Shown here: positions 38,282 to 47,039 of the stretch, one piece after another
Layout of the letters: each line of letters opens with the position of its first letter
Position numbering within the stretch: position 1 is the stretch's first letter
Origin: Acidobacteriaceae bacterium KBS 83
GTDB taxonomy: Bacteria; Acidobacteriota; Terriglobia; Terriglobales; Acidobacteriaceae
Direction of reading: 5' to 3'
NCBI GenBank assembly: GCA_000381585.1
Contig: KB906735.1
Coordinates: 418,836-482,835, forward strand
DNA: 64,000 bases
The notes under the pieces: generated by a model
What the model was told of the DNA's origin: nothing
Databases searched by the model: none
Seen by the model: only the letters and a program-made list of their open reading frames with translations
Position numbers and translations under genes: made by a program

Positions 38282-40947
38282 TGCCAGCGCGCACGAAACC
38301 AACAAAGAGCCCCGCCGCGGCGGTCGATGCACAACTCGCCCGCTATCGCGAGATGCGCGACTTCTCACACACGGCAGAGCCTCGCGGCGCCGCAAAGGAT
38401 ACAAAGGCGGCAGCAGATGGTCTCCCGTTCGTTATCCAGAAGCATGCGGCGACGCGGCTGCATTATGACTTCCGCCTCGGCTGGAACGGCGTGCTGAAGA
38501 GTTGGGCAGTTGCCAAAGGACCAAGCTACGTCGTAGCGGACAAACGACTCGCCGTTCAAGTCGAAGACCATCCCATGGAATACGGCGGCTTCGAGGGAAC
38601 GATTCCAAAGGGCCAGTATGGCGGCGGCACCGTCATGCTGTGGGACACGGGGACGTGGGAACCCGTTGGCGATGCCAATGAAGGCTTCCGCACCGGACGT
38701 CTCAAATTCATCCTGCAAGGACATAAGCTCAAAGGCCACTGGACGCTGGTACGCATGGGCGGCAAGGCCGCGAAGGAATCCAAGCCGAATTGGCTGCTCA
38801 TCAAGGAGCATGACGAGTACGAGCGATCCGCCGATGCGCCCGCGGTTGTCGATGAAGAACCGGACAGCGTCATCACACATCGCGATTTGGAGGCGATCGG
38901 GAGCGCCTCCGACCACGTGTGGGACTCGCGTACGGGCCTTGCCGCTGACGAACGGGCCAGATCGGCGGGCGCAAAGATAAAGGCCACGAAAAAACTAAGC
39001 AGCATTGCTATTCCGAAGGGTGCAAAGGCAGAGTCGTTGCCCAAGTTCATTAGGCCCCAGCTCGCCGCCTCGGCGGAGCTTCCTCCTGTTGGCAAAGATT
39101 GGCTCCACGAATTGAAGCTCGATGGCTATCGGATGCAGGCCCGGCTGGAGAATCACAAGGTCCAGCTGCTGACCCGCAGCGGGCTCGACTGGACGCATCG
39201 CATGCGTTCCCTTGCAACTTCGCTCGAGGCAATCCCGGCGAAGGCGGCGCTTCTGGATGGCGAAGTGATCGTGCTCGATGAGCGAGGCATCAGCAGCTTC
39301 GCCGCGCTGCAGGCAGCATTTCAGGAAGGAGCCAAACATGCGCTGCATTACTACGTCTTCGATCTGCTGCACCTCGACGGCCACTCTCTGTGCCAACTTC
39401 CGCTGATCGAGCGAAAGACGTTGCTCGGCGATCTCATTGAGGGCTTAGACGACGATGCAATTCGACTGAGTGAACACGTCCGCGACGAGCAGGCGGCCAT
39501 CTTCGATGAAGTCTGCCGCCACGGTGCTGAGGGAATCGTTTCGAAACGCGCCGAAAGCCAGTATATCTCCGGTCGCACCGCAAGCTGGGTGAAGGTGAAG
39601 TGCGGATTGCGGCAGGAGTTTGTGATCGGCGGCTTTACCTTGCCTTCAAAAGGCGGCGAAGGGCTTGGCGCGTTGCTCCTTGGCTACTATCAGGACGGCA
39701 AGTTTATCTACGCTGGCCGAACCGGCACTGGATTTACGCAGAAATCTCAGGCACAGATTCGCATGCGGCTGGAATCTATTCGTTCGGATACGAATCCCTT
39801 CCTTGCCATCGGCACCGCGGAGCGCCGCGGAGCTCTGTGGGTGAAACCTCAACTCGTCGGGGAGGTCGCTTTCAGCACCTGGACCGCCGATAACCTGGTG
39901 CGCCAGGCTTCCTTCAAAGGTCTGCGAGAGGATAAGCCGGCGACCGAAGTCGTTCGAGAAAAGGCCGCGACAGGAATACCAAATGCGCGCGCCGCCTCCA
40001 GTGCAGGCAAAGGCCGTGCCCACGCCGCAACCTCCTCCAAAGTTCAAACGTCTGCTCTGCCTCGCGTCACGCATCCGGACAAGATTGTCGACCGCGAATC
40101 CGCGCTTACCAAGGAGCAACTCGTCACCTACTACGCCGAGGTAGCGAGCCACATACTGCCGCACATCTCGGACCGCCCTTTGAGTATTGTGCGTTGCCCT
40201 TCCGGCACTGCGGCGAAGTGTTTTTTCCAGAAGCACGTGAAACCGGGGCTCCCCAAGGGAATCGGCTCAGTCGAGATTGTGGATCGTAAGAGCGGAAAAC
40301 CAGAGCCGTACATCATCCTCTCCAACGCGGATGTCATTCCGGAGCTCGGCCAGCTTAACGTCTTCGAACTGCATCCATGGGGCTCGCCGGCCAGCGACTT
40401 CGAGCATCCTGATCGAATCATCTTCGATCTCGATCCCGATGCAAGCATTGAATGGAAGACACTAGGGGACACGGCCTCTGAAGTTCGATCACGTCTCAAG
40501 AAGCTTGGCCTCGAATCTTTCCTGAAGAACACCGGCGGCAAGGGTCTACATATCGTGGCGCCTATCCAGTGTGAACATGACTGGCCCACGGTAAAAGAGT
40601 TTGCGCATCAGTTCGTGCTCGCCATGGAGGCAGACAATCCCTCCCTTTACATCACCAAAATGACGAAGTCCGCGCGCACCGGACGCATCTATCTCGATTA
40701 TCTGCGGAATGAACGCGGCGCTACGGCCGTGGCGCCCTACTCGCCGCGCAGCCGCGCTGGCGTTCCCGTCTCTGTGCCGATGGACTGGAGCGAGCTGAAG
40801 GCATCGGCTCCCCCGCGCTGCCTGGTCGCGAAATTTGATGAGTGGCGCAAGCGCCTGTCCCGTGATCCGTGGGTCGACCTGCCGGAGACAAAGCAGCGGC
40901 TGACCCAGAAGGCCATCGATTCCTTGCGAGCAAAAAAGTCTAAATAG
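38281..40947 (+). CDS. ligD: ATP-dependent multifunctional DNA ligase D
   Basis: An 888-residue LigD with three enzyme modules. Residues about 35-200 are the 3'-phosphoesterase (KHAATRLHYDFRLGWNGVLK, HPMEYGGFEGTIPKGQYGGG). Residues about 255-560 are the ATP-dependent ligase with the adenylated Lys279 in HELKLDGYRMQ and VKVKCGLRQEFVIGG. Residues about 595-885 are the primase-like polymerase (DPDASIEW metal site, VRCPSG, GGKGLHIVAPI). The order PE-LIG-POL is one of the known permutations. It repairs double-strand breaks with Ku. The stop is 12 bp from the convergent nucleotide-sugar dehydrogenase. Confidence 0.95.
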   Translation: MPARTKPTKSPAAAVDAQLARYREMRDFSHTAEPRGAAKDTKAAADGLPFVIQKHAATRLHYDFRLGWNGVLKSWAVAKGPSYVVADKRLAVQVEDHPMEYGGFEGTIPKGQYGGGTVMLWDTGTWEPVGDANEGFRTGRLKFILQGHKLKGHWTLVRMGGKAAKESKPNWLLIKEHDEYERSADAPAVVDEEPDSVITHRDLEAIGSASDHVWDSRTGLAADERARSAGAKIKATKKLSSIAIPKGAKAESLPKFIRPQLAASAELPPVGKDWLHELKLDGYRMQARLENHKVQLLTRSGLDWTHRMRSLATSLEAIPAKAALLDGEVIVLDERGISSFAALQAAFQEGAKHALHYYVFDLLHLDGHSLCQLPLIERKTLLGDLIEGLDDDAIRLSEHVRDEQAAIFDEVCRHGAEGIVSKRAESQYISGRTASWVKVKCGLRQEFVIGGFTLPSKGGEGLGALLLGYYQDGKFIYAGRTGTGFTQKSQAQIRMRLESIRSDTNPFLAIGTAERRGALWVKPQLVGEVAFSTWTADNLVRQASFKGLREDKPATEVVREKAATGIPNARAASSAGKGRAHAATSSKVQTSALPRVTHPDKIVDRESALTKEQLVTYYAEVASHILPHISDRPLSIVRCPSGTAAKCFFQKHVKPGLPKGIGSVEIVDRKSGKPEPYIILSNADVIPELGQLNVFELHPWGSPASDFEHPDRIIFDLDPDASIEWKTLGDTASEVRSRLKKLGLESFLKNTGGKGLHIVAPIQCEHDWPTVKEFAHQFVLAMEADNPSLYITKMTKSARTGRIYLDYLRNERGATAVAPYSPRSRAGVPVSVPMDWSELKASAPPRCLVAKFDEWRKRLSRDPWVDLPETKQRLTQKAIDSLRAKKSK

Positions 40948-40959
40948 ATCGAATCTGCT

Positions 40960-42306
40960 TCAGCAGCGCACGATATTCGGCGAATTCATACCTCGCGTAG
41001 CATTGCGAGTATCCACCACCAGCTGTGCATCGCGCACGATCGCAGCGTAATCGTAACTGGAATGATCGGTCACGATAAGGACGCAATCGTATTCTCCAAC
41101 CTTGTCCAGCGAGGTGCTACGCATGTGCAGATCGTAGTGACGCCCGCGACCGACAGACGGAAAGAAGGGATCGTTGTAGTCCACCAATGCGCCGCGTTGT
41201 TGTAGCAGTTCTATGATGGTGAGCGAAGGCGACTCCCGCAGGTCATCTATATCGCGTTTGTAGGCCATGCCCAGCACCAGGACCCGGGAGCCCTTCAAGG
41301 GCTTGCGACGCTCATTCAACGCGGCGGCGGTTTCATCGACAACGTAATACGGCATGCGGCCATTGATCTCACCTGCAAGTTCGATGAAACGTGTTCGAAA
41401 GTCAAACTGCTTTGCCTTCCATGAGAGGTAGAACGGATCGATAGGAATGCAATGGCCACCCAGTCCCGGCCCGGGGTAGAACGGCTGGAATCCAAAAGGC
41501 TTGGTCTTCGCCGCGTCGATAACCTCGAAGATGTCGATCTCCATGCGCGCGCAGAGCTGTTTCAGCTCGTTTACCAGGGCAATATTGACTGACCGGTAGA
41601 TATTCTCAAGCAGTTTGGTCATCTCCGCCACCGCAGGCTTGCTCACCGACACGGTCCGGTTAAAGATGCTGCCGTAGAGTGCGGCGCCAAGCTCAGTAGC
41701 GATCGGGTCCACGCCACCTACGACCTTGGGGATATCGCGCCGGGCTACGGTGTCGTTGCCGGGATCCTCACGCTCGGGAGAAAAGGCAACGTAAATGTCT
41801 CCTTTTCCAGTGTCGCCCCGCACTACACGCAGCGCTGCGCTATTGCCCTGTTCGAGCAGTGGAACTACTACCTCGTCGGTTGTACCGGGATAGGTGGTAC
41901 TCTCGAGCACTATCAATTGCCCGGCGCGCAGCCGCGGTGCGAGCGCCTTGACGGTATCGGTGATGTAGCTCAGATCTGGCTCGTGGTATTCGTTCAGTGG
42001 CGTGGGCACACAGATCAGCACCACATCCATCTCGCGCAAACGGTCGTAGTCGCTGGTAGCTTCAAAACCGCTCGCCTGCGCACGAGCAATCTCGTTTGGC
42101 GGGATGCGGACGATGTAGGAGCCGCCACCATTCAGCGTCTTCACCTTGGCTTCGTCGATATCGAAGCCTGTTACGCGAAAGCGCTCTTCACTGAAGAGCA
42201 GGGCCAGGGGAAGCCCCACGTACCCGAGTCCGATGATGCCGATGTGCGATGTATGGTCCTCGATACGTTGTTTCAGCTCCTGCGACTGACTTCCCGCCAA
42301 AGCCAT
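40960..42306 (-). CDS. UDP-sugar 6-dehydrogenase (WecC/TviB type)
   Basis: A 448-residue nucleotide-sugar dehydrogenase that oxidises the C6 alcohol of a UDP-sugar to a uronic acid with two NAD+. Seen: Rossmann IGIIGLGYVGLPLALLFSEE; VLICVPTPLNEYHEPDLSY; ESTTYPGTTDEVV; YRSVNIALVNELKQLC; GPGLGGHCIPIDPFYLSWKA containing the catalytic Cys; and MAYKRDIDDLRESPSLTIIE. The motif set fits the UDP-GlcNAc/GalNAc dehydrogenase branch more than UDP-glucose dehydrogenase. ATG 42306 is chosen because GAGGAGAG lies 3-10 bases upstream. It is downstream of the dUTPase gene by 29 bp; polysaccharide synthesis is the likely use. Confidence 0.9.
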   Translation of the reverse strand: MALAGSQSQELKQRIEDHTSHIGIIGLGYVGLPLALLFSEERFRVTGFDIDEAKVKTLNGGGSYIVRIPPNEIARAQASGFEATSDYDRLREMDVVLICVPTPLNEYHEPDLSYITDTVKALAPRLRAGQLIVLESTTYPGTTDEVVVPLLEQGNSAALRVVRGDTGKGDIYVAFSPEREDPGNDTVARRDIPKVVGGVDPIATELGAALYGSIFNRTVSVSKPAVAEMTKLLENIYRSVNIALVNELKQLCARMEIDIFEVIDAAKTKPFGFQPFYPGPGLGGHCIPIDPFYLSWKAKQFDFRTRFIELAGEINGRMPYYVVDETAAALNERRKPLKGSRVLVLGMAYKRDIDDLRESPSLTIIELLQQRGALVDYNDPFFPSVGRGRHYDLHMRSTSLDKVGEYDCVLIVTDHSSYDYAAIVRDAQLVVDTRNATRGMNSPNIVRC

Positions 42307-42335
42307 CTTTCTCTCCTCAATAAAAGGCGTTGGAC

Positions 42336-42890
42336 TCAACGACCGCTCGATCCAAAGCCGCGCTCACCTCGACCGCTCTCGGCCAGATTCTCTACCACTG
42401 TAACCACCCAATCGGTCGAAGCGCGTAGGGGGGTCATCTGCACGATCTTATCTCCCTTGCGTAAATGCACCGTCACATCGCTCTTCATCAGGGTCACCCC
42501 CCGCAGGGTACCTGACGCATCGCGATCTTCCACAAGTTCGTATGCAGGTTGGTTGACATTGACCAAGCAAACGAGGATCTCCCCGCGATAGCCAGCATCG
42601 ATACGTCCGCCCGCATAGGTCACTCCTCGGGCGGCCAGTGAAGAGCGATCTCCTAAGACGAAACCGAAGCCTTCCGGACCCTCAACGGCTATGCCCGTGC
42701 GCACACGCATCATCACGCCAGGCTCCAGCACCGCGTCTTCCAACGCGTACAGGTCGAAGCCCAGATCACTGCCAGGATGGGCGACCGTGGGAGGCTTCGC
42801 CTCAGGATCCAGCAGCTTGACGCGCAGCACGGCCTCTGTCACTAATCTTTCTACCGGCTCAGGCACACAAAGCGCGTCGCTCGAGCTCAC
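42336..42890 (-). CDS. dut: dUTP diphosphatase
   Basis: A 184-residue trimeric-type dUTPase that hydrolyses dUTP to dUMP, keeping uracil out of DNA and supplying dTMP synthesis. All five motifs are present: GSDLGFDLYA, LGDRSSLAARGV, GRIDAGYRGEILV, KGDKIVQM and GRGERGFGSSGR. It has an insertion (ELVEDRDASGTLRGVTLMKS) between motifs 3 and 4 and is longer than the usual 150 or so residues. It starts within the last 4 bp of the small basic-protein gene upstream, so the two are translationally coupled. Confidence 0.9.
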   Translation of the reverse strand: MSSSDALCVPEPVERLVTEAVLRVKLLDPEAKPPTVAHPGSDLGFDLYALEDAVLEPGVMMRVRTGIAVEGPEGFGFVLGDRSSLAARGVTYAGGRIDAGYRGEILVCLVNVNQPAYELVEDRDASGTLRGVTLMKSDVTVHLRKGDKIVQMTPLRASTDWVVTVVENLAESGRGERGFGSSGR

Positions 42891-43120
42891 TTAGCCTTCA
42901 CGCCTTCTTCTTTTTTCTGCTTGGCCCAGCGGCGACGCTGTGCCTCGATGATTCGCCTGCGCCCTTCCGGGCTGATCCGGCGCCTGATGGCGGGTTTCGG
43001 CTGGATGTCTCTCACAGTAATTCCGGCAGCCACATCGCGTGAGTTGCGTATCAATGTGCGAGCTGTCTCCAGTCGCTGAATCTCCTGATCGAGAGCGACA
43101 ATCATATCGTGTCGTGTCAT
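42887..43120 (-). CDS. Small basic protein, function unknown
   Basis: A 77-residue protein: a short coiled N-terminal helix (MIVALDQEIQRLETARTLI) and a basic tail ISPEGRRRIIEAQRRRWAKQ. The tail resembles the short DNA-binding NUMOD3-type motif found in some nucleases and regulators, but this is only similarity in pattern. The ATG at 43120 has GAGG nine bases upstream; the frame is open for 52 more codons without a credible start. It is coupled to the dUTPase gene by a 4-bp overlap and divergent from otsB. A nucleic-acid-binding role is plausible but unproven. Confidence 0.7.
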   Translation of the reverse strand: MTRHDMIVALDQEIQRLETARTLIRNSRDVAAGITVRDIQPKPAIRRRISPEGRRRIIEAQRRRWAKQKKEEGVKAK

Positions 43121-43211
43121 TGTGGGGGGCCTCGAGAATCTGTATTTGTAACTACGGGAGAGAGTGGAGCAGAATCTCTCAAGAAGTATCTTAGCAATAG
43201 CTTTCTCTCTC

Positions 43212-43227
43212 ATGTTCGAGAGAACAT
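43212..43227. promoter_or_regulatory. Inverted repeat between small basic protein and otsB
   Basis: ATGTTC-GAGA-GAACAT is a perfect 6-bp dyad in the 159-bp divergent control region, 53 bp before the otsB start. I cannot assign the regulator. Confidence 0.35.
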
Positions 43228-43279
43228 CACGTTTCTTTTGAATCAAACGTTGCCATTGAATCGGCAACCCGCGCATCCA

Positions 43280-44089
43280 ATGCTGGTGAACGCTATGCTC
43301 GTTGCTCCTCCTCGTTGGAACGCCTCTACGGAGTCGCTGTCTCAGGTTAGCCGGGGACCATCACTGCTGATGCTGGACTACGATGGCACGCTCGCTCCGT
43401 TTCACCAGGACCGCATGCAGGCGTGGCCTTGGCCGGGGATCGCGGAGCGCCTGGATCGGCTCGCCACCATCCCCACGGTCCACCTGGCTCTGGTTACGGG
43501 CCGTTCGGCCAGAGAACTTGCTTCTCTGCTTCCTTTGCCGCGTGCAGTTGAGATATGGGGCTCGCATGGGCGCGAGCATCTCACCCCCGACGGCGTTTAC
43601 ACCTCCGCCACTCTTGCGCCAGCCCAGCAGGCTGCTCTGGATCAGATGGAGAAGGCCCTCAAAGAAGCAGGATTCGCTGCACAGGCCGAACGAAAGGTCG
43701 CTAGCCTCGCCGCGCACTGGCGAGGCCTCACTGCGGACGCCGCCGAAACGGTGGAGCGGATTGTCCGCGATGCATTCCGAGCCTCAGGCGACCGGTCCGG
43801 ATTGCAACTGCTCGTCTTCGACGGCGGTGTTGAAGTGCGGTCGGATTCCATCACCAAGGGACACGCCGCCCTGCATATGATGACTCGGTATCCCACTGCA
43901 ACACCAGCGTATGTCGGGGATGACATGACGGATGAGGATGCCTTTGCTGTTCTGCGCGGGCGCGGTCTTACTCTGCTGGTGCGCCCTGAGCCTCGTCCCA
44001 GCCAGGCAATCTACTGGCTAAAGCCTCCGGAAGATTTGCTCGCATTCCTCGATGGCTGGACCCGCGCCGCGGAAAGGGCTGTCGGATGA
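43280..44089 (+). CDS. otsB: Trehalose-6-phosphate phosphatase
   Basis: A 269-residue HAD-superfamily phosphatase, releasing trehalose from trehalose-6-phosphate. Seen: LLMLDYDGTLAPF (nucleophile Asp and general acid Asp), LALVTGRSARELASLLP, GSHGREHLTPDG, and YVGDDMTDEDAFAVLRGRG with the metal-binding aspartates. The start is ATG 43280 (or 43295); the longer open frame to 43109 covers the divergent promoter. Its TGA overlaps the otsA ATG (ATGA), so synthase and phosphatase are made together. Confidence 0.92.
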   Translation: MLVNAMLVAPPRWNASTESLSQVSRGPSLLMLDYDGTLAPFHQDRMQAWPWPGIAERLDRLATIPTVHLALVTGRSARELASLLPLPRAVEIWGSHGREHLTPDGVYTSATLAPAQQAALDQMEKALKEAGFAAQAERKVASLAAHWRGLTADAAETVERIVRDAFRASGDRSGLQLLVFDGGVEVRSDSITKGHAALHMMTRYPTATPAYVGDDMTDEDAFAVLRGRGLTLLVRPEPRPSQAIYWLKPPEDLLAFLDGWTRAAERAVG

Positions 44090-45570
44090 TGGTTCAGGGC
44101 AAAAGGCACACATTGTCGACGACGCGACACCGGCTTCTTGTTGTCTCAAACCGGCTTCCGGTCTCGATCAAAAAGGACGAGAGCGGCAATATGACGGCTG
44201 TTCCCTCGAGCGGCGGCCTGGTCAGCGCGCTGAATCCAATTTTGTCCGAATATGGCGGCACCTGGGTGGGCAATACCGGTTTTGCCAGCAATGGCGAGTC
44301 CCATGACGCCGAGGTACGCAGACTGCTTACAGCCACAACGCGTGGCACATCCGTCCGGTATCTTCCCGTCTTCCTGTCCACTGAAGAACAGACTAACTTC
44401 TACGAAGGCTTCTCGAACGAAATTCTGTGGCCACTCTTCCACGATCTTCAGTCTCGCTGTAACTTCGCGCCGCGTTACTGGGAGTTTTACCAGAGGGTCA
44501 ATCAACGTTTTGCCGCTGTCTCGCTTAAGGCTTCGCAGCCCGGCGACGTGATCTGGATCCAGGACTATCAGCTGATGGATGTGGGCAGGTTGATCCGGCA
44601 TAAGCGGCCGGAAGGCACACTAGCCTTCTTCATGCACATTCCGTTTCCCGCGCCGGATATTTTCGAAAAGCTGCCTTGGCGGCGGCAAATTCTTGAAAGC
44701 CTCCTCGAACACGATCTATTGGGAGTGCAGACCCCGCGTGACGAGCGCAATCTGGTTGCCTGTATCCGCACCTTCCTTCCCAGCGCGGAGGTCGAGCGCG
44801 AGCATGACTATCGGCGCATCCTCTATCGCTCACGTCAGACTCGCATCCAGGCTTTTCCTATCAGCATCGACTTTCAGCAGTTCGCGCACGGGGCAGCCAG
44901 CCCCGAGGTCGGACGGCGTGCCTTCGAGATACGCCGGCAACTCAACGGCATCCCGATCGCGATCGGTATCGATCGGCTGGACTACACCAAGGGAATTCCT
45001 GAGCGCCTCCGTGCTTTTGCGCGGTTCCTCCGCGATTTTCCCACCACACGCGGTCGGATCTCGCTCTACCAGGTTGTGGTTCCCAGCCGCGAGAACATCA
45101 CCGGTTACCGCCGTCTCATGCACGAGATCGAACAGCTCGTGGCGCATATCAATGGCGAGTATAGTCAGCCCGGGTGGGTTCCTATTCACTACGTTCACCG
45201 CTCTCTGCCGCGCAAAGAGCTGCTGGCACTCTACAGAGCCGCAAGCCTTGCCCTTATCACGCCCTTAAAGGACGGCATGAACCTGGTTTCCAAAGAGTAT
45301 TGTGCAGCGCGAACTGAGAACGACGGAGTGCTTATTTTGAGCGAGTTTGCGGGCGCTGCCCCGGAACTGCACCGCGGTGCGCTGCTGGTGAACCCCTACG
45401 ATGAGCTCGGAATCGCTGAGTCACTCAATCGCGCCCTTGCGATGGAGCCGCAGGAGCAGCGCCGGCGGATGATGCGGATGCGGGCCTGGGTGCGTCGGCA
45501 TGACATCCACAATTGGCGGGACAGCTTCTTCGCCGCGCTCGATGGATATTCCGGAGCCGCTGCGTCCTAG
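44086..45570 (+). CDS. otsA: Trehalose-6-phosphate synthase
   Basis: A 494-residue GT20 glycosyltransferase that joins UDP-glucose to glucose-6-phosphate. Seen: [38 protein letters not shown] with the glucose-6-phosphate loop; [53 protein letters not shown]; and [14 protein letters not shown] with the UDP-binding Glu. Trehalose protects against drying and osmotic stress. Its TAG stop shares the palindrome CTAG (45567-45570) with the stop of the convergent kinase. Confidence 0.94.
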   Translation: MMVQGKRHTLSTTRHRLLVVSNRLPVSIKKDESGNMTAVPSSGGLVSALNPILSEYGGTWVGNTGFASNGESHDAEVRRLLTATTRGTSVRYLPVFLSTEEQTNFYEGFSNEILWPLFHDLQSRCNFAPRYWEFYQRVNQRFAAVSLKASQPGDVIWIQDYQLMDVGRLIRHKRPEGTLAFFMHIPFPAPDIFEKLPWRRQILESLLEHDLLGVQTPRDERNLVACIRTFLPSAEVEREHDYRRILYRSRQTRIQAFPISIDFQQFAHGAASPEVGRRAFEIRRQLNGIPIAIGIDRLDYTKGIPERLRAFARFLRDFPTTRGRISLYQVVVPSRENITGYRRLMHEIEQLVAHINGEYSQPGWVPIHYVHRSLPRKELLALYRAASLALITPLKDGMNLVSKEYCAARTENDGVLILSEFAGAAPELHRGALLVNPYDELGIAESLNRALAMEPQEQRRRMMRMRAWVRRHDIHNWRDSFFAALDGYSGAAAS

Positions 45571-47039
45571 GCCGTCTTGCGCATGACATCTCCCCGCGGC
45601 AGGGTCATCACAAAAGCGGTTCCGTGGTCTTCTTCTTTCTGACTGCTCATCACATTGAGCTGTCCCCGGTGCTTCTCCACGATTCCCTTGACTACCCAGA
45701 GCCCGAGCCCTGTCCCGGCATCTTTCTTCGTAGTGAAGAAGGGCTCGAAGATGTGTTCCAGCAAGGGTGTGGCAATGCCATGCCCTGTGTCCGAGATGGA
45801 CAGACGAACCTGCTCCCTTTGCAACCGCACCTCCACCCCAAGGACACCGTAGGGCTCCATTGCATCCAGCGCATTGGACAGCAGATTTGCCGCTACCTGA
45901 CGGAGCTCGCCAGCGACACCCTCTACTATGACGGTTTCCATGTTGCGAGTTACACGGATCTGACGCGCATCGAGCTTTCGCTGATAGAGCGTCAGAACGT
46001 CGTTGACGAGTGCCGAAAGATCGACTGGCTGAGGAGTACTGGACTCGCGATAGAAGCCCAACGTCTGGCTCACAATATGACCCACCCGGCGCAACTCCTC
46101 ATTCGCCATTCGCAGATAACCTCTGGAGATAGGCGGCAGTTCCGGTTCGTGGAGCGCCAGGTAAATCAGATTGCCCACAGCTTCGAGGGGATTGTTAATC
46201 TCGTGTGCCACCGTTGCGGCCAGCCGTCCTGCGGCAGCCAATTTCTCGGCTCGAAGCAACAGGTTCTCTTGAGCCTTACGATCATCGATGTCCGTGGATG
46301 TGCCAAACCAGTGCGCCACCTTGCCCATCGTATCGATGAGCGGCTGGGCTCGCGCCAGCACCCAGCGGTAACTGCCGTCCCCCCGCCGCATGCGATGCTC
46401 GACCTCGTATGGCCGTTCTGTGCGAAGGGCATTGATGAACATTGCAGCAGTCCGTTCGCGATCTTCGGGATGGATCAGATCCGCGCCGCCCAACGGCTCG
46501 CTGCCTGGACCAGCATTCATCTCCCTTCCGGTAAAACTGCGCCATCGCTCGTTTACATATTCCGGTTCACCGGCAGCCCCGGTCATCCACGCCATCTGCG
46601 GGATGGCTTCCATCCATTGCGCCTGACCGGCACGTATCTCGTTTAGAGCATCTTCTGGGACATGCTGCGGCGTCAGGTCTTCTACAACGACGATCGCCGC
46701 CTGCGGATCTGCCAACTCATCTCGCAGCAGTGAGCTACTGACACGTACCCATCGAGTGGAACCGTCTTCACGGAGAATACGGACTTGCAACCGAAGCCTT
46801 ACCTTTTCAGCATGCAACAGACTGTAGAGTTGAGACTCTACGTCAGACTGTTCGTCCGGATGCGCCAAAGATGCAAAAGCGCGGTCATGCAGCGTTGCCG
46901 CGGAGTATCCGGAAACCTCGCAATATGCAGGGTTTGCGTACCGGATCCTTCCCTTGAGATCCAGCACTGCGATGCCGACGCTTACCGTCTCGATAACTTC
47001 GCGAAGCAAGGTGTCGGGAGAAAGGCCGCGAGCAGCCAT
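45567..47039 (-). CDS. Soluble PAS-PAS sensor histidine kinase
   Basis: A 490-residue kinase with no membrane helix. Domains: PAS 1 (about 10-125; IETVSVGIAVLDLKGRIRYA); PAS 2 (about 135-255; EAIPQMAWMTGAAGEPEYVN); HisKA with phospho-His in AATVAHEINNPLEAVGNLIY; and HATPase with LLSNALDAMEPYG and GTGLGLWVVKGIVEKHRG. It is of the NtrB/GHKL-like soluble type, and no response regulator is adjacent. ATG 47039 is preceded by GGAG with almost no spacing, so the start is uncertain. It lies directly downstream of treZ and converges on otsA. A link to trehalose control is only positional. Confidence 0.85.
   Translation of the reverse strand: MAARGLSPDTLLREVIETVSVGIAVLDLKGRIRYANPAYCEVSGYSAATLHDRAFASLAHPDEQSDVESQLYSLLHAEKVRLRLQVRILREDGSTRWVRVSSSLLRDELADPQAAIVVVEDLTPQHVPEDALNEIRAGQAQWMEAIPQMAWMTGAAGEPEYVNERWRSFTGREMNAGPGSEPLGGADLIHPEDRERTAAMFINALRTERPYEVEHRMRRGDGSYRWVLARAQPLIDTMGKVAHWFGTSTDIDDRKAQENLLLRAEKLAAAGRLAATVAHEINNPLEAVGNLIYLALHEPELPPISRGYLRMANEELRRVGHIVSQTLGFYRESSTPQPVDLSALVNDVLTLYQRKLDARQIRVTRNMETVIVEGVAGELRQVAANLLSNALDAMEPYGVLGVEVRLQREQVRLSISDTGHGIATPLLEHIFEPFFTTKKDAGTGLGLWVVKGIVEKHRGQLNVMSSQKEEDHGTAFVMTLPRGDVMRKTA

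Noticed and set aside
45513-46646. 377-codon plus-strand open frame
   Set aside because: Antisense to the PAS histidine kinase and overlapping otsA; the kinase carries all expected motifs.
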